64,000 nucleotides of DNA from Wolinella sp963540505 (GCA_963540505.1 CAUTMV010000002.1:62001-126000), one strand, 5' to 3'. Positions 17,975 through 26,597 are shown, numbered from the stretch's first letter. A program made the numbers and translations. The notes: a model not told the origin generated them from the sequence alone.

Positions 17975-19360
17975 TTGAATCAAACTATCTTAGGAATCGA
18001 CATCGGTTCTGTGAAGATTTGCGCCATTATCGCCGAGATTAAGGACGGTGTGCCGCACGTCATCGGGACGGGTGTGCATAGATCTCAAGGCATAAAAAAG
18101 GGCGCGATTACGAATATCGAATTTGCAAGTCGTGTGATTAAAAATGCCGTCAATGACGCCAAACGCGTCGCAGGGACGAATGTATCCAGAGGGATCGTCT
18201 CTATTTCCGGCGTATATACTAAGAGCATTAACAGCTCGGGAATCGTCAATATCCCCAGCAGCGAGATAGGGATTAAAGAGATTAACCGCGTCATGCAAAC
18301 CGCACTCTATAACGCGAAGATTCCCAACGAATACGAAGTGCTTCATGTGCTCCCCTACAATTTCAAAGTCGATGATCAAGATTTCATCGACGATCCGCTG
18401 GGCATGAGCGGGAATCGGCTCGAAGTGTTTGTCCATATCATTACCGCACAGAAATCAAGTCTTGAGAATCTGAAAAAAGCTGCCAAAGCGGCTGGAGTGG
18501 AGATTGAAAATATCGTTTTGAAGTCCTACGCGTCGGCGATTGCGGTGCTGAGCGATGATGAAAAAGCGCTTGGAGTTGCGTGCATTGACATGGGTGGAAG
18601 CACATGTGAGCTGATGGTGCACATGGGGAATTCCATCAAATACGACTATTTCCTGCACGTGGGGTCAAATCACATCACAAACGACCTCTCCGTCGCACTT
18701 CGCACACCATTAAGTGCCGCTGAGGAGGTAAAAGTGAAGTATGGCTCGCTCAATAAGGGCGAGGGTGAGGGCGATGTGATCGAGCTTCCTATAATCGGCG
18801 ATGAGAGCGCGACGCAGCAGGTCTCTTTTGACGCGGTGCATAATGTTATTTACATGCGCACTGAAGAGACTTTGGGGATTTTGGATCGCTCGCTGGAGAA
18901 GAGTATGCTAAAAGAACAGCTAGGCGCGGGAATCGTGCTTACCGGGGGTATGGTAAAGCTTGATGGAATTAGAGAATTAGCCGAGGCGATTTTCTCGCAC
19001 ATGCCCGTGAGGATCGCCCGTCCGATTGAGATTGACGGACTTTTTGAAAACCTTCGCGACCCGAGCTCCGCTACGGCTATCGGGCTAATTCTCTATGGTG
19101 CGGGGCGTTTTACGAATTATGAAATCGATTCGGAGAAGAAACTTCGCTTTAAAACTGATAAAATTAGCGATGAAAATATTCCTACTTCAGGCGAAGCGGG
19201 AGCAAAGGGGGAGAATTTGCAGGACGCCTTCCTTTCTCAAAATAGTCGCGGCGTGACGCTCAGCCACGATTTTTCGGGCATTGCAGAGATTAACAAAAAC
19301 GGCGCGAGCAGTTCTGGTCTTTTGCAGAGGATTTGGCATTGGCTGACACAGCTGTTTTAA
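17975..19360 (+). CDS. ftsA: Cell division protein FtsA
   Basis: Actin-fold ATPase of about 461 residues that tethers FtsZ to the membrane. Phosphate-1 loop ILGIDIGSVKICAII, an SHS2/1C subdomain, and later ACIDMGGSTCELMVH and GIVLTGGMVKLDGI loops are present. The C-terminus ends in a probable amphipathic helix (LLQRIWHWLTQLF) that binds the membrane. The TTG at 17975 is preferred because GAAAGGA lies seven bases upstream and FtsA proteins begin close to the GIDIGS motif; an in-frame GTG at 17957 is possible. ftsZ follows after 26 bases. Confidence 0.94.
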   Translation: MNQTILGIDIGSVKICAIIAEIKDGVPHVIGTGVHRSQGIKKGAITNIEFASRVIKNAVNDAKRVAGTNVSRGIVSISGVYTKSINSSGIVNIPSSEIGIKEINRVMQTALYNAKIPNEYEVLHVLPYNFKVDDQDFIDDPLGMSGNRLEVFVHIITAQKSSLENLKKAAKAAGVEIENIVLKSYASAIAVLSDDEKALGVACIDMGGSTCELMVHMGNSIKYDYFLHVGSNHITNDLSVALRTPLSAAEEVKVKYGSLNKGEGEGDVIELPIIGDESATQQVSFDAVHNVIYMRTEETLGILDRSLEKSMLKEQLGAGIVLTGGMVKLDGIRELAEAIFSHMPVRIARPIEIDGLFENLRDPSSATAIGLILYGAGRFTNYEIDSEKKLRFKTDKISDENIPTSGEAGAKGENLQDAFLSQNSRGVTLSHDFSGIAEINKNGASSSGLLQRIWHWLTQLF

Positions 19361-19386
19361 CAAATTTTTTAGAGGGAGCTAAATAG

Positions 19387-20535
19387 ATGAGTGAGCATAC
19401 GGAGATAATCATTCAAGAAGTACCTCCAACAATGGGTGCGCGTATTAAGGTCATCGGTGTCGGCGGGGGCGGGAGCAACATGGTGAGCCACCTCATCGCG
19501 CAAGGGGCGCATCCGGACTTGGAGCTTGCGATTGCAAATACCGATGCGCAGGCTCTAAACAGCTCAAGCGCACCCCACAAAATACAGCTTGGATCGCGCT
19601 TGACTAAGGGGCTTGGAGCGGGCATGAACCCTGAAGTGGGCAGAAATGCTGCGCTTGAGAGCATGGAGGATATCAAAGCCCTCCTAGAGGGGACGGATAT
19701 TGTGTTTATTTGTGCGGGACTTGGCGGAGGCACAGGCACCGGCGCGGCTCCGATTATCGCTAAAGCCGCTAAGGAGGTGGGCGCGCTCACGGTTTCTGTC
19801 GTTACAAAGCCCTTTATTTTTGAGCAGTCAAAGCGAGCGAGATTCGCAGAGCAGGGGCTTGCAGAGCTCAAAAAAGAGAGCGATTCCATTGTGGTGATCC
19901 CTAATCAAAAGCTCCTCTCGATTATTCCTAAGAATTTGGGAATCAAGGACAGCTTCAAAGTCGTTGATGACGTTCTTGCGCATGCAGTCAATGGCATGAG
20001 CGGAATCATTCTCACTTATGGCGAGAATGATATTAACGTCGATTTTGCCGATGTTCGCACGGTAATGAGTCACAAAGGGCTAGCCCTTATGGGAATCGGC
20101 GAGGGCTCAGGGAATGACGCCGCTTGCGATGCAATCAAACACGCCATCGAATCGCCCCTTTTTGATAACATGTCCATTAAGGGCGCGATGGGTATTTTGG
20201 TGCATTTCCATATCAACCCCAGCTATTCGCTTATACAAATCAGCGAGGCGATGGGTGTGATTGGCGAATATGCCAGCGAGAATGCTTCGGTGATTTTTGG
20301 GACGACGACCGATGAGAATGTGCCGCAAGATAGCGTGCGTATCACGATTGTGGCGACAGGCTTTGAGAGGGAGCTCGTGCAGGCTGATGAGGATAATGCG
20401 CTCAAGCTCGTCGCCCCCAAAGACCTTAGCCAATCCTCAAAATCCCTCTCCCTCCGCAAGGTGAGCGGGGGCGACTATGAGCAAAACGAGGACTTGCTCG
20501 ACATTCCCTCTTATATTCGCCATCAGAAAGATTAA
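19387..20535 (+). CDS. ftsZ: Cell division GTPase FtsZ
   Basis: 382 residues of the bacterial tubulin homologue. IKVIGVGGGGSNMVSHL at the start and the tubulin signature GLGGGTGTGAAP bind GTP; the T7 synergy loop region (VDFADVRTVM) supplies the catalytic acidic residue. The C-terminal peptide (DLLDIPSYIRHQKD) is the conserved tail that binds FtsA. GTP-driven filaments form the division ring at mid-cell. GAGGGAG lies upstream of the ATG. It is the last gene of the ppiD-like / ftsA / ftsZ block. Confidence 0.97.
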   Translation: MSEHTEIIIQEVPPTMGARIKVIGVGGGGSNMVSHLIAQGAHPDLELAIANTDAQALNSSSAPHKIQLGSRLTKGLGAGMNPEVGRNAALESMEDIKALLEGTDIVFICAGLGGGTGTGAAPIIAKAAKEVGALTVSVVTKPFIFEQSKRARFAEQGLAELKKESDSIVVIPNQKLLSIIPKNLGIKDSFKVVDDVLAHAVNGMSGIILTYGENDINVDFADVRTVMSHKGLALMGIGEGSGNDAACDAIKHAIESPLFDNMSIKGAMGILVHFHINPSYSLIQISEAMGVIGEYASENASVIFGTTTDENVPQDSVRITIVATGFERELVQADEDNALKLVAPKDLSQSSKSLSLRKVSGGDYEQNEDLLDIPSYIRHQKD

Positions 20536-20551
20536 TTTTAAGGCGCGCTTC

Positions 20552-20583
20552 CCCTCTCTTGCTTCAAAAATTACGAGAGAGGG
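20552..20583 (+). terminator. Stem-loop downstream of ftsZ
   Basis: CCCTCTCT and AGAGAGGG pair over 8 bp around a 16-base loop, 16 bases after the ftsZ stop. No U-run follows, so it may be an RNA-stabilising hairpin and not an intrinsic terminator. Confidence 0.4.
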
Positions 20584-20677
20584 CCCTTAAATCTCCGAAA
20601 AATCGCACTCTATCTCCTTAATTTTGACCCGATTCCCCATTTTGTCTCTCTAGATCCAAACCCTCCGTTGTCTCTTG

Positions 20678-20683
20678 TATAAA
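20678..20683 (+). promoter_or_regulatory. Possible -10 box TATAAA for the Sel1 gene
   Basis: TGTATAAAT in an A+T-rich stretch, about 87 bases before the predicted initiation site. If used, transcription would begin near 20690 and the 14-G tract would lie in the 5' leader. No -35 is evident. Confidence 0.35.
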
Positions 20684-20719
20684 TATTAAAAATAGTGATA
20701 TTTTCACATTTTTTTAAGC

Positions 20720-20733
20720 GGGGGGGGGGGGGG
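20720..20733 (+). repeat. Homopolymeric tract of 14 G
   Basis: Fourteen consecutive G between a putative promoter and the ribosome-binding site of the Sel1-repeat gene. Tracts this long slip during replication in Helicobacter and Campylobacter and usually mark phase-variable expression. At 14 G a GTG at 20695 is in frame with the gene through the tract; other lengths would break that frame. Confidence 0.85.
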
Positions 20734-20769
20734 CAACATTTCAAGTTAAATTTATTAAAAGGAGCAACA

Positions 20770-21396
20770 ATAAGGAAGGCTATTTTAGGTTTGGTGGTAT
20801 TAGTTAGTTTAATGTGCGTAGAGGCGTTAGGTTGGACGCAGGAGCAGATTAAAGACCTTGACAAGCAGTGCAAAGATGGAGATAGCTTTAGTTGCACTGC
20901 ATTGGGTGAGGGCTATCTCTCTGACACAGAGGGGTTTAGTAAAGATTACAAAAAGGCAAAATTCTACTTTGAGAAGGTCTGCAAAAAGGGCAATGAACAA
21001 GAAAAAGCCTATCCTGAGGCTTGCGGCAATCTTGGAATGCTGTATTACAAGGGCGGCTATGGTGTCCCACAAGACTTACAAAAAGCCTTGAAGCTCTTCA
21101 CTCTAGCGTGCGATAAGGGAGCAGTCACGGTATGCCAAAATCTTGGAGCAATGTATTCTGACGGCAAGGGCGTGCCGCGAGATGTGGTCAAAGGCGCAGG
21201 CTATTTTAGAAGAGCATGCTATGCTGGAGCTTGGACGGCATACAGGAATTTTGCCCTATATCACTATGATAGTGGCAATCAAAGCAAGGCGGCGCAATAT
21301 TTTAAAAAAGCTTGTGAGCTGGGTAAAGATAGTCTAGATGTGCGAATTCTCCCTATTAGGAACGAAAGCTGGGATATGTATAACGCCTTGAGGTAG
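20770..21396 (+). CDS. Secreted Sel1-repeat (Hcp-like) cysteine-rich protein, start codon anomalous
   Basis: About 209 residues. A signal peptide (hydrophobic AILGLVVLVSLMCVEALG) is followed by Sel1/TPR-like helical repeats with the Helicobacter cysteine-rich pattern: paired Cys about eight residues apart, and YYKGGYGVPQDLQKALKLF and DGKGVPRDVVKGAGYF type motifs. H. pylori Hcp proteins of this class are secreted helical-repeat proteins; this one's role is unknown. AAGGAG at 20758-20763 is followed at ideal spacing by ATA at 20770 where an ATG is expected. The frame is open upstream to a GTG at 20695 across the poly-G tract. In-frame TTG (20791) and GTG (20794) lie inside the signal peptide. 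It stands alone between ftsZ and trmA and lacks the GGAATC word. Confidence 0.7.
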   Translation: MRKAILGLVVLVSLMCVEALGWTQEQIKDLDKQCKDGDSFSCTALGEGYLSDTEGFSKDYKKAKFYFEKVCKKGNEQEKAYPEACGNLGMLYYKGGYGVPQDLQKALKLFTLACDKGAVTVCQNLGAMYSDGKGVPRDVVKGAGYFRRACYAGAWTAYRNFALYHYDSGNQSKAAQYFKKACELGKDSLDVRILPIRNESWDMYNALR

Positions 21397-21408
21397 CCCC
21401 TCACCCTC

Positions 21409-21449
21409 GCACGGCTTTGGTGCTGCAAATGCGCTCACCAAAGCCGTGC
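21409..21449 (+). terminator. 14-bp perfect stem-loop after the Sel1 gene
   Basis: GCACGGCTTTGGTG pairs fully with CACCAAAGCCGTGC around a 13-base loop, 13 bases after the Sel1 stop codon. A shorter relative with a similar loop (TGCAAA, then GCGC) follows the decayed Sel1 copy at 53931-53961. It is likely a terminator or mRNA stabiliser of this gene family; no U-run is seen. Confidence 0.6.
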
Positions 21450-21494
21450 TTAATCGCTTTGCTTCCCTTCCCATCGTCCGTTAGTGCGCTAAAA

Positions 21495-22682
21495 TCAATC
21501 CTTTTGCAAAAATACTCCTAATTCCAGATGGGGCGTGTAGGGAAATTGATCAAAAAGGGCGATTTGCTTCACTCTGTGCGTGCGCGTGAGAGACTTCAAA
21601 TCCCCTAAGAGGCTGTTTTGGTTGCATGAGATGTATAAAATTTGATGAAAATGTGCGAGGAATTCGGCGACTTCTTTGCCGATTCCCGCGCGGGGCGGAT
21701 CGACAAAAACGCTTCCAAAAGAGTAAGAATCCAGCGCAATCCCCTTAAGTCGCTCAAACGATCGCTCCCTATTTAAGGCACTTTGCGTCTCTTTGGCGTT
21801 GAGGCGGGCAAAGGTGATATTCTTGATTCCATTTAGCTCGCAGTTGCGTTTCGCCGCAGCTATGGAAGTCTTTGAAACTTCGGTGGCAAGGATTTTTGGA
21901 TAGCGCGTGGAGAGCGGGAGCGTGAAATTCCCCGCGCCGCAATAGAGCTCCAAAAGGTCGCCCAAAGCAGGAAGCGAGAGAATCCACTCAATCATCTGCT
22001 CATTAACGTAAGGGTTTGGCTGCGTGAAAGAGGACTCAAAGTGGAGGTATCGCCACTCTTGCGCACGGATATGAAGTCGCTCTGTGATGGAGGATTCCCC
22101 CAAGATGAGCTTCTGCCCCTTGGAGCGTCCGATGAGTGAGAGTGCGCTTAGGGCGGGAATCGCGGCATTTTGTGATGATGTTTGCGGCGCATTTGGGATT
22201 GTGGCTTGCGTGAGAGATTGCCTCAGTTTGTGCGCTTCCGCTTCCCATGCGGAATCCAGCTTCCCATGATAAAGGAGGCTAGCGACTACCTCTTGGCTGA
22301 GTCCTGAGAGGAATTCTATGCCAAAGAGCCTGTGCGAAAGTCGCCTGCTTGCTTGGAGCATTTTTAGGAGTGGTGGCATGAGGGCTTGGATTGATTCTAA
22401 AAGAATCGGGCAGGAAGCGATAGGTAATAGGGCTTTGCTGCCCTTGCTGTTTAGGCGATTCATTGCATAAGAGAGGGAATCGCCCGCCCTGTAGATGCGA
22501 AACTCCGCGCGGGCTCTGAATGAATGCGAGGGCGATGGGTGTAGCGCAAAGGGAAGCGATGCGAGCTCTTTAAAGCTTTGTGCGAGCAATTCCCTAAAAT
22601 GCGCCTCTTTGCGCTTCCACTGCTCTTCATAGGGGAGTGAAAGTGCGCAACCTCCGCAGATTCCCTGATGAGGGCAGATCAC
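21495..22682 (-). CDS. trmA: 5-methyluridine RNA methyltransferase, TrmA/RumA family
   Basis: 395 residues. The methyltransferase core has a SAM-binding motif (LLELYCGAGNFTLPLS), motif IV FVDPPRAG, and the catalytic-Cys loop YISCNQN, where relatives usually have SCNP. It methylates C5 of uridine in tRNA (U54) or 23S rRNA. Cys3, Cys9 and Cys12 (CPHQGICGGC) with a later Cys in ASCPILL form the pattern of the [4Fe-4S] site of RlmD/RumA-type enzymes, which E. coli TrmA lacks. The target is therefore uncertain and the symbol provisional. The GTG start overlaps the fliP stop (GTGA), so it is coupled to the flagellar genes upstream. Confidence 0.82.
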   Translation of the reverse strand: MICPHQGICGGCALSLPYEEQWKRKEAHFRELLAQSFKELASLPFALHPSPSHSFRARAEFRIYRAGDSLSYAMNRLNSKGSKALLPIASCPILLESIQALMPPLLKMLQASRRLSHRLFGIEFLSGLSQEVVASLLYHGKLDSAWEAEAHKLRQSLTQATIPNAPQTSSQNAAIPALSALSLIGRSKGQKLILGESSITERLHIRAQEWRYLHFESSFTQPNPYVNEQMIEWILSLPALGDLLELYCGAGNFTLPLSTRYPKILATEVSKTSIAAAKRNCELNGIKNITFARLNAKETQSALNRERSFERLKGIALDSYSFGSVFVDPPRAGIGKEVAEFLAHFHQILYISCNQNSLLGDLKSLTRTHRVKQIALFDQFPYTPHLELGVFLQKD

Positions 22683-23404
22683 TTAAAGCTCTCTACGAGG
22701 CTGCCTACAAGGAGATTAAATCCATCAACGAGCACAAATACGAGGATTTTAAAAGGGAGCGAAATCATCACGGGCGGGAGCATCATCATACCCATGGACA
22801 TGAGAATCGAGCTAATTACCATGTCAATTACCAAAAAGGGCAGATAGATGAGGAATCCGATTTGAAACGCTGTCTTCATCTCGCTGATCATAAATGCAGG
22901 AATCGCCATGGTGAGCGAAATATCGCCGACGTCTTGCGGATTTTCCATTTTGCGCATACGATAGAAAAGGGCGAGATCTTTTTCGCGCGTGTTGCGGATC
23001 ATGAAATCCTTAAAAGGCTGCGCACTCCGAATAAACGCCTCATCATAGGGGATTTCCTTTGCGATGTAGGGCTTAATCCCCTTATCGTAGCTCTCTTTTG
23101 CGATGGGCTCCATGATAAAAAAGGTCAAAACCAGCGCGAGTGAGACTAGAAGCTGCGTAGGAGGGGATTGTTGCGTGCCCATGGCGGTGCGCAAAAAGGC
23201 AAAAACGATGATGATCCGCGTGAAGCTCGTCATCACGAGCACCAAAGAGGGCGCGAGCACGAGGAGCGTGAGGACGACGACGATATTGAGCGTGCTTACC
23301 AAATCGCCGGGCTCTGTGGGTGCTCCGATGGTGAGATTAACGGTGGGTAGTTCAACGGCAAAAAGAGGGGCAAAAACAAGCAACAAAGGCAGGAGCCGCA
23401 TCAT
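22679..23404 (-). CDS. fliP: Flagellar export apparatus protein FliP
   Basis: 241 residues: an N-terminal signal-like segment (LLPLLLVFAPLFA), then transmembrane helices in the FliP pattern. Hallmarks are LAPSLVLVMTSFTRIIIVFAF, the conserved RTAMGTQQSPPTQLLVSLALVL core split here for length, and MGMMMLPPVMISLPFKI at the end. FliP forms the pentameric core of the export gate with FliQ and FliR. The ATG overlaps the motB stop (ATGA). It is the third gene of motA-motB-fliP-trmA. Confidence 0.94.
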   Translation of the reverse strand: MMRLLPLLLVFAPLFAVELPTVNLTIGAPTEPGDLVSTLNIVVVLTLLVLAPSLVLVMTSFTRIIIVFAFLRTAMGTQQSPPTQLLVSLALVLTFFIMEPIAKESYDKGIKPYIAKEIPYDEAFIRSAQPFKDFMIRNTREKDLALFYRMRKMENPQDVGDISLTMAIPAFMISEMKTAFQIGFLIYLPFLVIDMVISSILMSMGMMMLPPVMISLPFKILVFVLVDGFNLLVGSLVESFK

Positions 23405-24183
23405 TGCTCCTCGGTGGCTTGATCGAGAATACTACCTCGTTCAAGACCTTTGGTGTTTTTGGGATAGAGGTGGATATCCACACGCCGATTCCCCTCTTGA
23501 GCCTCTAGTGTCCTTGTGTAGGTGAGCGGCTCTTGATCGCCGCGCCCGACCGTGGTAAGTCTTTTCGGGCTGATTCCCTCTTTTGCGAGAATTTTGGAGA
23601 CCGTGAGCGCGCGCTTGGCGGTGAGCTCGAGCTTGTCTTGGAAGTGCGCATTTCTGGGAATCGGGAAAATATCCGTATGCCCTCTAATCTCGGCTTGGAC
23701 GTTTTTGGGCAATCTTTTAATCACTTCTGCCATGCGTTTGATAAAAAGCCGACCATCTTCACTTTCAATCTCAACGCCATCCTCTTTAAAAAGCAGCGCG
23801 GCAGGGAGCCGCAGTATGAAGCCCTCAGTCCCCTCACCTACGGCATTTGATGGACCTTCTGCGACCTTTGCCATCTCTTGAAATTCCATAAAAAGACTCT
23901 CGACTCGATTGACCTCTTCGGCAGTTTCGGTTGTGAAAGTGATCTCTGCGAGCTGTTGGACGCGATTCCTGCCCGGATCAGTTTTCAGCCCACCGGGTAA
24001 GATACTGAGCGCGCCCTGTATACTCCCCTCCGCTTCCATGAGCTTTTTGGCGTCAAAATTTGCCATGGAGAGCAGCAGGATAAAAAAAGTCAGCAAAAGA
24101 CTCATAAGGTCGCCAAATGTCCCTAGCCACAGGGGCAAGCCGGGCTTACAATCGCATGGTGGACACTTCTTCTCTATCGCCAA
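23401..24183 (-). CDS. motB: Flagellar motor stator protein MotB
   Basis: 260 residues. One transmembrane helix (about 22-40) contains Asp25 (FGDLMSLLL), the proton-carrying residue of stators. A plug/linker region precedes an OmpA-like peptidoglycan-binding domain (about 130-245: IRGHTDIFPIP, TVGRGDQEPL, NRRVDIHLYP). Together with MotA it forms the proton-driven stator unit anchored to the cell wall. It lies 25 bases downstream of motA and overlaps fliP by four bases. Confidence 0.95.
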   Translation of the reverse strand: MAIEKKCPPCDCKPGLPLWLGTFGDLMSLLLTFFILLLSMANFDAKKLMEAEGSIQGALSILPGGLKTDPGRNRVQQLAEITFTTETAEEVNRVESLFMEFQEMAKVAEGPSNAVGEGTEGFILRLPAALLFKEDGVEIESEDGRLFIKRMAEVIKRLPKNVQAEIRGHTDIFPIPRNAHFQDKLELTAKRALTVSKILAKEGISPKRLTTVGRGDQEPLTYTRTLEAQEGNRRVDIHLYPKNTKGLERGSILDQATEEQ

Positions 24184-24208
24184 AAGATTCCCGCCTGCTT
24201 ACTTATGA

Positions 24209-24973
24209 TCATTCAAATTGACTAACTCTTTGTGCCGGAGGCAAGAACGCAAGGAGTTTCGCCTCCAGAGTGCGCGGGTTATCGCCCGCCTGAATGGACA
24301 TGATTCCCTCGATGATGAGCAGCTTTACCAGAGCCTCATCACCCGCACGGATTTGCAAAATACTCGCGATAGGCGAACCAAGGACGTTACCGATGAGTGA
24401 CCCGTAAAATGTCGTAATCAACGCGACCGCCATCGCAGGTCCAATCGAGCTCGGGTCGGACATATTCATAAGCATTGCCACTAGACCAATGAGCGTCCCA
24501 AGCATTCCAAACGAACCGCCAAACGCCGCCCACGTATCAAAAATCGCGGCATTTCCCTTATGACGCCCGAGTGTTTGCTCCATGTCAATCTCCAAAAGCT
24601 CGCGAATCGTATCGGGCTCCGTGCCATCGACCGCCATGCTGAGACCCTTGCGCAGGAAGTCATTCTCTTCTTGATTGGCTGTCTGCTCCAAAGAGAGAAT
24701 CCCATCGCGCCTTGCTTGCGTCGCGTAATTGACGAGTTTTTTAATGAGCTCCGGAATATCAAATTTTTGGGGTTTAAACGCGATCCCCATGAGCTTTAAG
24801 AAGATTTTCATCTGCTCCATTTTGAAAGAGACAAGAAGCGCGGCGATCGACCCTCCAAGGGTAATCAAAACGGAAGGAATATCGATGTATGGACCGATTC
24901 CCACCCCCATCATCATCGCCGAGCCTAGCAACACGACGATCAGAACCATTCCAATGACACTACCTAAATCCAT
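24209..24973 (-). CDS. motA: Flagellar motor stator protein MotA
   Basis: 254 residues with four predicted transmembrane helices: two near the N-terminus (VIGMVLIVVLLGSAMMMGVG; SVLITLGGSIAALLVSF) and two near residues 150-200, with a large cytoplasmic loop between. The MotA core GTLIGLVAMLMNM and ALITTFYGSLIGNVLGSPIA, whose prolines are important for torque, is clear. It is the first gene of the motAB-fliP-trmA operon and is divergent from glmU across a 96-base gap. Confidence 0.95.
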   Translation of the reverse strand: MDLGSVIGMVLIVVLLGSAMMMGVGIGPYIDIPSVLITLGGSIAALLVSFKMEQMKIFLKLMGIAFKPQKFDIPELIKKLVNYATQARRDGILSLEQTANQEENDFLRKGLSMAVDGTEPDTIRELLEIDMEQTLGRHKGNAAIFDTWAAFGGSFGMLGTLIGLVAMLMNMSDPSSIGPAMAVALITTFYGSLIGNVLGSPIASILQIRAGDEALVKLLIIEGIMSIQAGDNPRTLEAKLLAFLPPAQRVSQFE

Positions 24974-25027
24974 CGACCCTCCCCAAAATGCTAGGCATAA
25001 AATGGCTGATTGTAAATCCTATTGTGT

Positions 25028-25033
25028 TAAAAT
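25028..25033 (+). promoter_or_regulatory. Possible extended -10 (TG-TTAAAAT) for glmU
   Basis: TGTTAAAAT on the plus strand about 37 bases before the glmU ATG, in the motA-glmU divergent gap. It matches the -10 consensus at five of six positions. Confidence 0.4.
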
Positions 25034-25069
25034 CTCATAAATTCATAAAAATATAAGGTTTTTACCAAA

Positions 25070-26362
25070 ATGGACTTATCAATCGTGATTCTCGCGGCGG
25101 GTGCAGGCACGAGAATGAAATCCAAAACCCCAAAAGTGCTCCATAAAATCGCAGGCAGGGAGATGCTCTACTATGCGATCCGTGAGGCGAAGAAGCTCAG
25201 CGATGATGTGAGCGTGGTGCTTTTCCACGAACACGAGCAGGTGAGATCGCGTATGGAGCGGTATTTTTCCGATGTTTGCTATGTGATTCAAGATCACGCG
25301 TGCTATCCGGGCACAGGCGGCGCACTCATGGGAATCGCGCCCAAATATGAGAGGGTTTTGGTGCTAAATGGCGATATGCCCTTGGTGGAATCGGCGCAAT
25401 TGGCTCGATTCTTCGAGTGTGAAGCCCCTTTGGTGATGAGCGTTTTTGAGCTTTGTGACAGCTCTGGATACGGACGCGTGCTGATTAAAGACGGGGCGGT
25501 TGAGCGCATTATCGAGGAGAGGGACGCAAATAGCGAGGAGAAGCTTATTAAAAGTGTCAATGCGGGGGTGTATCTTTTTGGACGCGAGCTGTTGCAACGC
25601 TACCTGCCAAAGCTTCGCAACAACAACGCGCAGCAGGAGTATTATCTCACCGATGTGATTGCTTTGGCGCGCCTTGATGGCGTGCAGATTTTCCCATTGC
25701 AGGTTGAGGAAGCGAGTTTTCAGGGGGTGAATTCCAAAGCGGATTTGGCGCAGGCTGAGGCGGTCATGTTGGAGCGAATCAGGGGGCATTGGATGCGCTG
25801 CGGCGTGAGTATGCGTCTCCCCGAGAGCATATATATTGAGGATGGGGTGCAGTTTATTGGCGAATGCACGGTGGAAAATGGCGCGAGTATCACGGGCGAT
25901 TCTTATATCGAGGAATCGCACATCAAAGCGCACAGCGTTATCGAGGATTCCCGCGTGATTCGAAGCGACATCGGTCCTATGGCGCATCTTAGACCCGAGT
26001 GTGAGATTGTCGATTCCCACATCGGGAATTTTGTCGAGGTAAAAAAATCAACCCTGTATGATGTGAAGGCGGGGCATTTGAGCTATCTGGGGGATTGTGA
26101 AGTGGGCGCGGGGAGCAATATAGGTGCAGGCGTGATTACGTGCAACTATGATGGCAAGAAAAAGAGTCGCACCAAAATCGGCAAAAATGTCTTTGTGGGG
26201 AGCGATTCCCAGCTCATTGCGCCGCTAAATATTCAAGATGATAGCATTATTGGCGCGGGGAGCACAATCACAAAAGAGGTCAAAACGGGCGAGCTAGCCC
26301 TCTCTCGCGCAAAACAGGAAAATATTCAAGGATTTTTCGCTCGCTATTTTTTTAAAAAATAG
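25070..26362 (+). CDS. glmU: Bifunctional GlcNAc-1-P uridyltransferase / GlcN-1-P acetyltransferase
   Basis: 430 residues. The N-terminal pyrophosphorylase domain has LAAGAGTRMKSKTPKVLH; the C-terminal left-handed beta-helix carries hexapeptide repeats (IGECTVENGASITGDSYI) and the acetyl-CoA site region (GAGVITCNYDGKKKSRT). It makes UDP-GlcNAc, the shared precursor for peptidoglycan, lipid A and here also the PseB sugar pathway. It is the first gene of a long plus-strand run. In H. pylori glmU also lies near fliP. Confidence 0.96.
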   Translation: MDLSIVILAAGAGTRMKSKTPKVLHKIAGREMLYYAIREAKKLSDDVSVVLFHEHEQVRSRMERYFSDVCYVIQDHACYPGTGGALMGIAPKYERVLVLNGDMPLVESAQLARFFECEAPLVMSVFELCDSSGYGRVLIKDGAVERIIEERDANSEEKLIKSVNAGVYLFGRELLQRYLPKLRNNNAQQEYYLTDVIALARLDGVQIFPLQVEEASFQGVNSKADLAQAEAVMLERIRGHWMRCGVSMRLPESIYIEDGVQFIGECTVENGASITGDSYIEESHIKAHSVIEDSRVIRSDIGPMAHLRPECEIVDSHIGNFVEVKKSTLYDVKAGHLSYLGDCEVGAGSNIGAGVITCNYDGKKKSRTKIGKNVFVGSDSQLIAPLNIQDDSIIGAGSTITKEVKTGELALSRAKQENIQGFFARYFFKK

Positions 26363-26375
26363 CGAGGGGGCGGAA

Positions 26376-26597
26376 ATGAGCGAACTTACGCGCCTAAAGA
26401 GGCTTCTAGTTAATGGAGAGGAGCGGGAATTTATGCAGCAGAGCACGCTCCTAGAGATTATGCAAACGCTAAAAATCGCCGATAAAGTCATGGCAGCTGC
26501 GGTGAATACGAAGATCATCAAGGCAAGCGAATGGGAGAATTTTATCCCAAAAGATGGGGATAGGATTGAGTTATTGCATTTTGTCGGAGGTGGGTAA
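26376..26597 (+). CDS. thiS: ThiS-type small sulfur-carrier protein
   Basis: 73 residues of the ubiquitin-like beta-grasp fold, ending in the thiocarboxylate-forming Gly-Gly tail (LLHFVGGG). NGEEREF near the start and VAAAVNT/KVMAAAVN in the middle fit ThiS. It would carry sulfur for the thiazole ring of thiamine. No other thi gene is in the window. Its stop overlaps the argC start (TAATG). A GAGGGGG ribosome-binding site precedes the ATG. Confidence 0.8.
   Translation: MSELTRLKRLLVNGEEREFMQQSTLLEIMQTLKIADKVMAAAVNTKIIKASEWENFIPKDGDRIELLHFVGGG

Noticed and set aside
24974..25069. Sigma-54 or sigma-28 flagellar promoter upstream of motA
   Set aside because: No TGGCAC-N5-TTGC and no sigma-28 type pair could be found in the gap.
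25364..26020. 218-codon open frame antisense to glmU
   Set aside because: It lies entirely inside glmU and reads as a His/Arg/Leu-rich shadow without a recognisable domain.
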